This document shows positions 1-4,653 of a stretch of 9,040 nt of DNA, piece by piece. The notes under the pieces were generated by a model that saw nothing but the letters and a program-made list of their open reading frames with translations, ran no database searches and was not told the origin of the DNA. The stretch comes from DATNNN01 sp035601815 (GTDB lineage Bacteria; Pseudomonadota; Alphaproteobacteria; Rhizobiales; Xanthobacteraceae), in contig DATNNN010000232.1 in NCBI GenBank assembly GCA_035601815.1, positions 1-9,040 of the forward strand. The letters run 5' to 3'. Every line of letters begins with the position of its first letter. Within the stretch, counting starts at the first letter, position 1. The position numbers were made by a program, and so were the translations under genes.

Positions 1-347
1 GACACCACCTTGTCGGCGTGCGTGAGATAGAGCGGATGCTTGGCCGCGACAGTGCGCTCTTCTTCCGGCAGGAAGAAGGGCATGTCCTGGTGCACGAGGC
101 GCTTTTCCATCTCGCCGACCGGCAGGATGTAGCAGTTGCGCACCACGAGACTGACGTCGTCGAGCCTGATGCCCGCGGCATCGAGGCAATAGTCGATGAC
201 ATCCTTGTAAAAGCCGCTAGCGTGCTTCTGCCGCGTGATGCGCTCCTTGGAAATCGCAAACGCGATCTCGCCGTCGCGCAGCAGGCAGGCGCTGACGTCG
301 TGGTCGTAGGTGTTGAGGCCGAGGATGTAGGTGGGCTTCTTGGGCAT
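1..347 (-). CDS. Carbamoyltransferase, NodU/CmcH family (N-terminal part, cut by window edge)
   Basis: Reading leftwards from the ATG at 347-345, an open frame of 115 complete codons runs off the left edge without a stop. The protein begins MPKKPTYILGLNTYDHDVSA, continues CLLRDGEIAFAISKERITRQ, then KHASGFYKDVIDYCLDAAGI. This is the N-terminal signature of the NodU/CmcH/TobZ carbamoyltransferases: the LGxNxxxHDxSACLL start of an ASKHA/Kae1-like fold, followed by the ERxxRxKH segment. Family members use carbamoyl phosphate and ATP to O-carbamoylate a sugar or small-molecule hydroxyl group, as in Nod factors, cephamycin and tobramycin. The substrate here cannot be told. Only about a fifth of the usual 550-600 residues is present, so the C-terminal carbamoyltransferase domain lies outside. 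An AAGAAGG-like ribosome site (plus-strand 351-357) sits only three bases from the ATG, which is tight. The family call is firm; the pathway is unknown. Confidence 0.87.
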   Translation of the reverse strand, partial: MPKKPTYILGLNTYDHDVSACLLRDGEIAFAISKERITRQKHASGFYKDVIDYCLDAAGIRLDDVSLVVRNCYILPVGEMEKRLVHQDMPFFLPEEERTVAAKHPLYLTHADKVV

Positions 348-363
348 GGGCCTTCTTGTGGCG

Positions 364-397
364 GGAACCGGACGAGCGAACCCGAATGTCGGGTTCC
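364..397. promoter_or_regulatory. Nested inverted repeat upstream of the carbamoyltransferase (possible operator)
   Basis: GAACCCGA (378-385) and TCGGGTTC (389-396) form a perfect 8-base inverted repeat around a 3-base centre. An outer pair, GGAACC (364-369) and GGTTCC (392-397), shares the same right arm. The element lies 17-50 bases upstream of the carbamoyltransferase start codon, in its leader or promoter region. It could be a regulator-binding site or an RNA hairpin. No known binding consensus is recognised, so the function is inference. Confidence 0.35.
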
Positions 398-563
398 GGT
401 CACAGTCGCAGAGGACGGGGGATATTCGGCGCGATGCATGGATGACATCCGCCGGCGTTGGCTAGCAAGCTCTTACTCCGGCCTTGAAAATGCGCTCGAA
501 GTTGGTCCCGGCGCGGCGGTTCCGCCGGGGCAAAGTTGCGCCGCACAATGCCTTTGCTTGACC

Positions 564-588
564 GGAACCAATCCCCTACCCTATCGTT
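564..588 (+). promoter_or_regulatory. EcfG-type (general stress response) promoter
   Basis: GGAAC at 564-568 and CGTT at 585-588 are separated by exactly 16 bases. This is an exact match to the -35/-10 pattern recognised by EcfG, the general-stress sigma factor of Alphaproteobacteria. It points right, towards the small exported protein starting at 678, which gives a leader of about 80 bases. A TTGACC at 558-563 overlaps the -35 element and has only a poor -10 partner (CTATCG/TATCGT around 581-587), so a housekeeping promoter in the same place is possible but weaker. The match is seen in the sequence; sigma dependence is inferred from the consensus. Confidence 0.6.
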
Positions 589-677
589 CTATCGAGCGTG
601 ACGTCCTCCCGACGTCGCGTCGGTTGGGCTTCAGCAGACGTGCGTGCTCGGGCGCAACAGTCGTGAAAGGTGATGAG

Positions 678-944
678 ATGACGAAAACTCGCCAAAATCT
701 CCTGACGCGTTTCCTGGCCGCCGCGGCCATGGTGGCGATCTATTGTGTCAGCACCCTTGGGGTGACGGGCGTTGTGTCGGGCGTTGTATTGACCGCGACG
801 ACCACGTCTGCGGAGGCCCAATGGCGCGGTCGCGGACGCGGCAGGGGGGGCTGGGGCCGCGGCAGAGGCTGGGGCCGCGGCTGGGGCCGCGGCTGGCGCT
901 GGTGCCACCGCCCCTATTCGAGCCGCTATTTCCGCTGCTGGTAA
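678..944 (+). CDS. Small exported Gly/Arg/Trp-rich protein
   Basis: The product is 88 residues. The ATG at 678 is chosen because an AAAGG ribosome site lies about 8 bases upstream and the protein then opens with a normal signal peptide: a basic start (MTKTRQNLLTR), a hydrophobic core at about residues 12-38, and a likely signal peptidase I site after Ser-Ala-Glu-Ala (residue 47). The same frame stays open far upstream, but that part is antisense to the carbamoyltransferase and is not coding. The mature part is only about 40 residues. It has RG repeats, then GRGW units (about residues 58-73), and ends in an aromatic/Arg/Cys segment with two cysteines (C76, C87) and a terminal Trp. It is strongly cationic after cleavage. 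Function is unknown; it resembles short glycine-rich exported proteins common in rhizobia. The EcfG-type promoter upstream suggests stress induction. It is followed by its own terminator, so it is probably monocistronic. Confidence 0.75.
   Translation: MTKTRQNLLTRFLAAAAMVAIYCVSTLGVTGVVSGVVLTATTTSAEAQWRGRGRGRGGWGRGRGWGRGWGRGWRWCHRPYSSRYFRCW
851..892 (+). repeat. 12-base repeat CTGGGGCCGCGG, three copies
   Basis: Copies lie at 851-862, 869-880 and 881-892. The last two are adjacent and the first is separated by 6 bases (CAGAGG). They are in frame and encode the GRGW units of the small exported protein, so copy-number change would lengthen or shorten the tail by four residues without a frameshift. 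Confidence 0.85.
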
Positions 945-970
945 GCGTACGGCATCGACGAACGAATTTG

Positions 971-1005
971 CAGCCGGCCGCCTGCGCGGCCGGCTGTTTG
1001 CTTTT
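971..1005 (+). terminator. Rho-independent terminator of the small exported protein gene
   Basis: CAGCCGGCCGC (971-981) and GCGGCCGGCTG (986-996) pair perfectly over 11 bases around a CTGC loop. TTTGCTTTT follows at 997-1005. The element sits 27 bases after the stop codon of the + strand gene and just beyond the end of the converging ATPase gene (1014). It could also help stop leftward transcription, though the T run on that side is weaker. Confidence 0.85.
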
Positions 1006-1013
1006 GGAGCTGC

Positions 1014-1784
1014 TTATTCCGCGAGATCGGAGGCATAGGGCAGCGGCTCCCGCCCGCCCTTGAGCATGCCGGCGATCCGCGCGATCTCGCTGAAGGCGGT
1101 GCCCACCCAGCCGCGCACCGCGTCGCGCGCCTCCAGCGACAGGAACGCGAGCGGCAGCCGTTCGGTCGCCACGTGCGCCGGCCGCTCGCGCGTGAACTCG
1201 GCGAGCGACAGCGTGGTGTTGTCGATCATGCCGGCGAAGAACGGCTCGAGCGGCGGCATCACCATATGCGGCTCGTGGTCCTGGAAGGTCTGGTAGGCTT
1301 CGCCCACCCGCGTCGTCACCTCCACCTCGCCGAGAAACAGGTTCTCCACCAGCACGAAGGCGTATTCGGGAAACTCGCGCATCAGCCGCAAGCCCCGCTC
1401 GTAGGTCTCCGGGTCGCGGCCGGCGATGTAGAGGATCGCCGGCACCACCGCGTGGCTCTTGGCTTCAGTGGCGAAGTCCATGGCGCGCATCAGCTCGAAG
1501 AATTTCTCGAAGTGGCGGTGGGTGAGATCGACGACGCGGGTCTCCGCCGACGGCAGCGACAGGCGGTCGAACAGCGCCATCTGCCCCGGTACCTTGTCGA
1601 GGTCGATGACCTTGGCCTTGCCGGGGAAGAACGAAGCGAGCTTGGGCTCGTAGGTATCGGTGTCGAAAATCACCGGCCGCTGGCCCAGGCCGCGGAAATA
1701 GTCGGTCATCAGCCGGGCCAAGAGGGTCTTGCCGACCTTCGGTCGGGGCGAGGCGACGATGAGGGCGAGACTCTGCGCCAGCAT
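1014..1784 (-). CDS. ParA/MinD-like P-loop ATPase with degenerate Walker A
   Basis: The product is 256 residues. The ATG at 1784-1782 has an AAAAAGG ribosome site about 6 bases upstream. The N-terminus is SIMIBI-like: a beta strand (LALIVA), a P-loop reading SPRPKVGKT (residues 12-20), a DTD segment at 41-43 where ParA proteins carry DxD, and a Walker B-like VVDL (84-87). The Walker lysine and threonine (K19, T20) are kept. The signature lysine position of the deviant Walker A motif is Arg14, and the two glycines are Pro15-Lys16. It is clearly related to the protein encoded just upstream: both have an F(H)PG...D/NL...P-x-QM...LD/FD stretch after the DxD region at matching positions. The 27-base gap between the genes suggests one transcript. 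It may bind nucleotide with altered hydrolysis, or act as a pseudo-ATPase partner; that is inference. Its cellular role is unknown. Chromosome or plasmid partition is unlikely to be its function, since no parB lies beside it. Confidence 0.75.
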   Translation of the reverse strand: MLAQSLALIVASPRPKVGKTLLARLMTDYFRGLGQRPVIFDTDTYEPKLASFFPGKAKVIDLDKVPGQMALFDRLSLPSAETRVVDLTHRHFEKFFELMRAMDFATEAKSHAVVPAILYIAGRDPETYERGLRLMREFPEYAFVLVENLFLGEVEVTTRVGEAYQTFQDHEPHMVMPPLEPFFAGMIDNTTLSLAEFTRERPAHVATERLPLAFLSLEARDAVRGWVGTAFSEIARIAGMLKGGREPLPYASDLAE

Positions 1785-1811
1785 GACCGCCTTTTTCTCA
1801 AGCCGCCCGGG

Positions 1812-2792
1812 TCAACGCCCCGGGCCGTTGATCAGCCGCTCGATGAGGCCGATGCGATCGAACTCGTCGAACACGCGGCCGAGCCAGGTCTTCACGTAGC
1901 CGCGCAACACCAGCGAATAATTCCCGGCCTGGCCCTGCGGGTTGCGATTCTTGATGAAGGCGGAAAACGGCACGCCGGCGAGCTCGACCTGCTCGCACGC
2001 CATCTCGTTCAATTTCGGAATATTGACCTCGATCGCTTCTTTCGCCTGCTTGAAATAGTTGTCGTAGACGTTCTTGTCCCAATCGAAGAAGCTCGCCTCG
2101 TTGATGAAATTCTTCACCGCGAAGTAGCTGCCGCCCTTCATGAAGGGGAGGATCTCGCCGATCTCTTCGAGCGACGACACCGACGGCCCGAGGATGTGGA
2201 ACAGGCTGAAGGTGTATTCGTCGTTGCGCACCGCGTCGAAGAAGCCGATGTCCTTCAGCGCGTTCAGCGTCGGCGACAACAGTCCGGCGCGAATATCGAT
2301 GACGCTCACCTTCTCGCCGCTTGTGGTGAGCGTATCGAGCATGCGCATCTGATCGGGAGTCGAGACGAGGTTGACGATCTCGGTTTGGCCGGGATGGAAG
2401 CGCTTGAGCGTTCCGCGCGGGAACTCGCCGTCGAAGGCGCGCGCCGAGGTGTTGTTCTTGACGAGGTAGTCCAGCAATGTGCGCGTGATCGTGGTCTTGC
2501 CGACGCCCCCCTTGTCGGCGCCCACGATAAGAACCGCTGGCTTCATGGTCTTTGCTCCGGAACGGACGCGCCCACCGACTTCTGCCTTTCGCTCTCCCAA
2601 CTTCGCCAACTGCGCCGCCCACCGGGTCGGCGTGGAAGCGCCGGCCGCGGCCTTGGCCGCACCTTTGGGGGTCGCCCGGCCGGCCTTGGTCGAACGTCCG
2701 GCCGCGCCGCCCGCCGCCTTGGGCTTCGCTGCACGCCCGCTGCGCTTGGAGGATTTCCCACCCCTGGCCACGCCGTCGCTCCCTCGCCGCAT
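1812..2792 (-). CDS. ParA/MinD-like ATPase with Lys/Ala/Arg-rich N-terminal tail
   Basis: Up to 326 residues from the ATG at 2792. The catalytic core starts at Met83 and has a canonical deviant Walker A KGGVGKTT (94-101), a DGEFPRG segment (121-127) in place of the ParA DxDPQG, and a Walker B-like VIDI (164-167). The ParA/MinD class uses ATP-driven dimerisation to position DNA, protein or membrane cargo. The cargo here is unknown. Residues 1-82 are a low-complexity Lys/Ala/Arg/Gly tail resembling histone H1-like tails and could bind nucleic acid (inference). The start is uncertain. The ATG at 2792 has a poor ribosome site, a GTG at 2771 has GGGAG 7 bases upstream, and an ATG at 2546 has GGAG 8 bases upstream and would give a 244-residue protein with no tail. 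The tail has GC-rich third positions, so I favour one of the upstream starts. It is the first gene of a two-gene unit with the degenerate paralogue. Confidence 0.78.
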   Translation of the reverse strand: MRRGSDGVARGGKSSKRSGRAAKPKAAGGAAGRSTKAGRATPKGAAKAAAGASTPTRWAAQLAKLGERKAEVGGRVRSGAKTMKPAVLIVGADKGGVGKTTITRTLLDYLVKNNTSARAFDGEFPRGTLKRFHPGQTEIVNLVSTPDQMRMLDTLTTSGEKVSVIDIRAGLLSPTLNALKDIGFFDAVRNDEYTFSLFHILGPSVSSLEEIGEILPFMKGGSYFAVKNFINEASFFDWDKNVYDNYFKQAKEAIEVNIPKLNEMACEQVELAGVPFSAFIKNRNPQGQAGNYSLVLRGYVKTWLGRVFDEFDRIGLIERLINGPGR

Positions 2793-2830
2793 CCGACGGC
2801 GACCTATTTGATCGCTTCTTTATGCGACTG

Positions 2831-2851
2831 GGGAGGGTATCCCACCCTCCC
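2831..2851 (-). promoter_or_regulatory. Hairpin in the leader of the ATPase gene pair
   Basis: GGGAGGGT (2831-2838) and ACCCTCCC (2844-2851) form a perfect 8-base inverted repeat around ATCCC. It lies 39-59 bases upstream of the earliest ATPase start. There is no T run on either side, so it is not a standard terminator. It could be an operator or a leader hairpin; no regulator is recognised. Confidence 0.35.
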
Positions 2852-3184
2852 GCCCCGGCCAAGCCGCGCGGCGCCGGCATCGAGGCCGCACCCGGTGTTG
2901 CCGAACGCGGCGGAATCGAATTGTTAGCGATTTGAATCGATACTGCCGCGTGCCTGCGGGCGTGCGCCCGACCATGCAGCGCGGCTGGCCTACCTCCGAT
3001 TCGGCACCCGGCATGGCCCTCTTGAATCAGAATCAGAACTTTCGCTGCGGGCGGTAACCGATTCCTTCGACTCGCGTTTTTCCCCGTCGATTAACGCGGA
3101 TTCGCGTGCAATCTCACGCGAGCCGGCGCGCCCAGGCGCGGCACAAGGCTCAGCTGGGCCCTTTTTCTGCCGCTGCCTAGGCCC

Positions 3185-3190
3185 TATATT
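3185..3190 (+). promoter_or_regulatory. Possible -10 element of the ssrA promoter
   Basis: TATATT, in the context CCTATATTCC, lies 7 bases before the first hairpin of the ssrA acceptor piece, which is where a -10 box is expected. The hexamer 17 bases upstream (TTTTTC, 3162-3167) is a poor -35. Position is the main support. Confidence 0.35.
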
Positions 3191-3196
3191 CCGGGT

Positions 3197-3520
3197 GCCG
3201 GCGCAAGCCGGCTATGGCGATAAACGCGCGTCGCAATAAACCCATCGGACCCGGGGGCAGTACCCGGCGCCTCCACCAAAACCCGGCACCGCGGAGAAAA
3301 TTTCCGGGCTTCGGCGGGGGCGAAACAGGATCGACGAGGGTGTAAAGGGCGTGTTTTTGCTCGGTATGGTTCCGCCGTTATCGGGCCGTACACATAGTTG
3401 CCAACGACAACTATGCTCCGGTTGCTCAGGCCGCGTAAGCGGTTTGAAAAACCGAAATTAAGCCCTGGCGGTTAGCACCGTCAGGCGGGGTCCGGGGGCA
3501 CCTGGCAACAGAAGCCCCCA
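3197..3520 (+). ncRNA. ssrA: tmRNA, circularly permuted two-piece form
   Basis: tmRNA rescues stalled ribosomes and adds a degradation tag. The gene has the permuted alphaproteobacterial order. The acceptor piece comes first, with a GCCGGC-GCAA-GCCGGC hairpin (3197-3212), a T-arm CCGGG-GGCAGTA-CCCGG (3251-3267), acceptor strand CGCCTCC (3268-3274) and an encoded ACCA (3275-3278). A spacer of about 37 bases (3279-3315) follows and would be cut out. The coding piece then starts with GGGGGCG (3316-3322), which pairs with CGCCTCC over seven positions. The third pair is G-U, the alanyl-tRNA synthetase identity element. ATAGTT precedes the resume codon GCC at 3400, matching the conserved tmRNA signal. 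After the tag come hairpins at 3440-3454 and about 3463-3486, and a final GGGGGC/GCCCCC pairing (3494-3499 with 3514-3519). Outer ends are estimates to within about 10 bases. Confidence 0.93.
3400..3438 (+). other. tmRNA tag reading frame (ANDNYAPVAQAA)
   Basis: From the resume codon GCC at 3400, twelve sense codons read ANDNYAPVAQAA and end at TAA (3436-3438). With the alanine carried by tmRNA itself, the full tag is A-ANDNYAPVAQAA. The AANDN(Y/F)A part is the region bound by alphaproteobacterial SspB, and the terminal AA is read by ClpX. The last three residues are QAA rather than the common LAA or VAA. Confidence 0.93.
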
Positions 3521-3580
3521 CTTTCTCCCCTCCCTCGCGCAAGCTGCTAAAATCGGCTTCACTCGAATCTCCGAGTCGCC

Positions 3581-4141
3581 ATGGCCGATCTCATCCGCTA
3601 CGACCTCCTCGCCCAGGACGCCTTGCGCGGCATCGTGCGCAAGGTGCTCGCCGACGTTGCCCGCGCCCGTGCGCTGCCCGGCGACCATCACTTCTTCATC
3701 GAGATCGACACCAACGCGCCGGGCCTGAAGATATCCGACCGCCTGCGCGCCGCGAATCCCGACAAGATCACCATCGTGCTGCAACACCAATTTTGGGATC
3801 TCACGGTGACCGAGCAGGGCTTCGAGGTCGGCCTCTCCTTCGGCGGCACGCCTGAGCGGCTGAGCGTGCCGTTCACCGCGGTGAACGGCTTTTATGACCC
3901 CTCGGTGCAGTTCGGCCTGAAGTTCGTCGAGGAAAAACCAGCCGAGGCCGCCACGGAAACGCCAGAGCCAAAACTCGCCACCGCCCCGCGCGGCGTGGCC
4001 TCGGAGCCCGAGGAGCGGCCGGCAAAGAAATCGGTCCCGCGCAAGAAGGCGCCCGCGCTCACCGCCGTGGCTGCCCCCGATGTGAAGCCCGCCGGCGCGC
4101 AGATCCTCTCCATCGACAAGTTCCGCAAGAAGAAATCGTGA
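3581..4141 (+). CDS. sspB: SspB, ClpXP adaptor for ssrA-tagged proteins
   Basis: The product is 186 residues and matches the alphaproteobacterial SspB family. SspB is a cytosolic dimer that captures ssrA-tagged substrates and tethers them to ClpX for degradation. The folded substrate-binding domain covers about residues 1-118, including HHFFIEIDT (36-44), ITIVLQHQFWDL (63-74) and the FGG/VPF strands (87-98). A flexible Ala/Pro/Lys-rich linker follows (about 119-173). The conserved tail AQILSIDKFRKKK (173-185) is the ClpX-binding motif. The start ATG has only a weak ribosome site (CCGAG about 5 bases upstream), and a small inverted repeat ACTCG/CGAGT (3561-3576) covers it, so translation may be modest. 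It lies 60 bases after ssrA, so tag RNA and tag reader are neighbours. Its last bases overlap folA. Confidence 0.93.
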   Translation: MADLIRYDLLAQDALRGIVRKVLADVARARALPGDHHFFIEIDTNAPGLKISDRLRAANPDKITIVLQHQFWDLTVTEQGFEVGLSFGGTPERLSVPFTAVNGFYDPSVQFGLKFVEEKPAEAATETPEPKLATAPRGVASEPEERPAKKSVPRKKAPALTAVAAPDVKPAGAQILSIDKFRKKKS

Positions 4142-4644
4142 TCCCGCTCGTCCTTGTCGCCGCCGTGGCCGACAACGGCGTGATCGGGCGCGACGGATCG
4201 CTGCCCTGGTGGCTGCCCGGCGACCTCAAGCACTTCAAGCAAATCACCCTGGGCAAGCCGGTCGTCATGGGCCGGCGCACGTTCGCCTCGATCGGCCGCG
4301 CTCTGCCGGGGCGCAGCAACATCGTGCTCTCCGGCGATCCGAACTTCCGCGCCGACGGCGTGCGCACGGCGCCGAACCTTGATGCCGCGCTCGCCATCGC
4401 CGAAAACGAGGCCAAGCGCCTCAACGTCCGCGAGATCGCGGTCATCGGCGGCCGCACCCTCTACGACGAGACACTGCCACGCGCGGCCCGCATCTATCTC
4501 ACCGAGGTTCACGCCAAGCCCGACGGCAACGTGCACTTCCCGAGCTTCGACCGGAGCGAGTGGAACGAAACCAAGCGCGAAGGTCCGTTGCAGGGCGCGC
4601 ACGACGCCCATCCCTATTCCTTCGTGGTGCTCGATCGGCGGTAA
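4138..4644 (+). CDS. folA: Dihydrofolate reductase
   Basis: The product is 168 residues, the normal size for bacterial DHFR, which reduces dihydrofolate to tetrahydrofolate with NADPH in the cytoplasm. Family landmarks are all present: ADNGVIGRDGSLPWWLPGDL (11-30) with Asp29 at the catalytic acid position (Asp27 in E. coli), VMGRRT (43-48) for cofactor binding, the VIGGRTLY segment (102-109), and LTEVHA (121-126) with the conserved Thr. The start is GTG at 4138, overlapping the sspB stop as GTGA (a 4-base overlap), which implies coupled translation. No other start fits, because the conserved core begins at residue 4. In many relatives folA follows thyA; here it directly follows sspB and no thyA is present in the window. 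Confidence 0.95.
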   Translation: MIPLVLVAAVADNGVIGRDGSLPWWLPGDLKHFKQITLGKPVVMGRRTFASIGRALPGRSNIVLSGDPNFRADGVRTAPNLDAALAIAENEAKRLNVREIAVIGGRTLYDETLPRAARIYLTEVHAKPDGNVHFPSFDRSEWNETKREGPLQGAHDAHPYSFVVLDRR

Positions 4645-4651
4645 GCCGCCG
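4636..4651. terminator. Weak hairpin at the convergent folA/AsmA junction
   Basis: CGGCGG (4636-4641) and CCGCCG (4646-4651) pair perfectly around TAAG, which contains the folA stop. Only 9 bases separate the two converging genes, so any transcription stop must lie in or near this hairpin. It has no T run and may be at best a partial or rho-assisted stop. Confidence 0.3.
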
Positions 4652-4653
4652 GG

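Larger units (their letters stand above)
2793..3196. other. Intergenic region without a supported gene
   Basis: About 400 bases lie between the divergent ATPase gene and ssrA. They should hold both promoters. I see one strong hairpin (2831-2851) and a TATATT near the ssrA end, but no convincing -35 element. Short frames exist here, for example 27 codons from 2974 (+) and 64 codons at 2820-3014 (-), but they lack good ribosome sites or a recognisable protein character. No tRNA, repeat array or mobile-element end is visible. Confidence 0.5.

Noticed and set aside
364..368. A second GGAAC that could be an EcfG -35 element
   Set aside because: No CGTT at 16-17 bases downstream on the + strand, nor for the inverted copy at 393-397 on the minus strand.
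514..527. CGGCGG-TT-CCGCCG inverted repeat in the intergenic region
   Set aside because: Two-base loop, short GC-only stem and no T run; likely chance in GC-rich DNA.
18..677. Upstream extension of the + frame that contains the small exported protein
   Set aside because: It runs antisense to the clearly coding carbamoyltransferase and through the intergenic promoter. The signal peptide and ribosome site place the real start at 678.
1798..2880. 360-codon open frame on the - strand overlapping the ATPase
   Set aside because: Out of frame with the KGGVGKTT protein and Arg-rich throughout; a shadow.
1173..2927. 584-codon open frame on the + strand
   Set aside because: It is antisense to both ATPase genes and has the His/Arg/Leu/Glu-rich composition typical of high-GC shadow frames, with no recognisable domain.
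2820..3014. 64-codon minus-strand frame ahead of the ATPase pair
   Set aside because: It has an AGAGG-like site only 3 bases from the ATG, but the product is Arg-rich, runs through the leader hairpin and shows no protein character. Conservation data would be needed to keep it.
2974..3057. 27-codon + frame in the gene-free region
   Set aside because: No ribosome site and no recognisable feature; expected by chance.
3494..3530. GGGGGC/GCCCCC stem as a terminator of ssrA
   Set aside because: The following sequence (ACTTTCTCCCC) lacks a T run, and the pairing fits better as the last structural element of the tmRNA coding piece.
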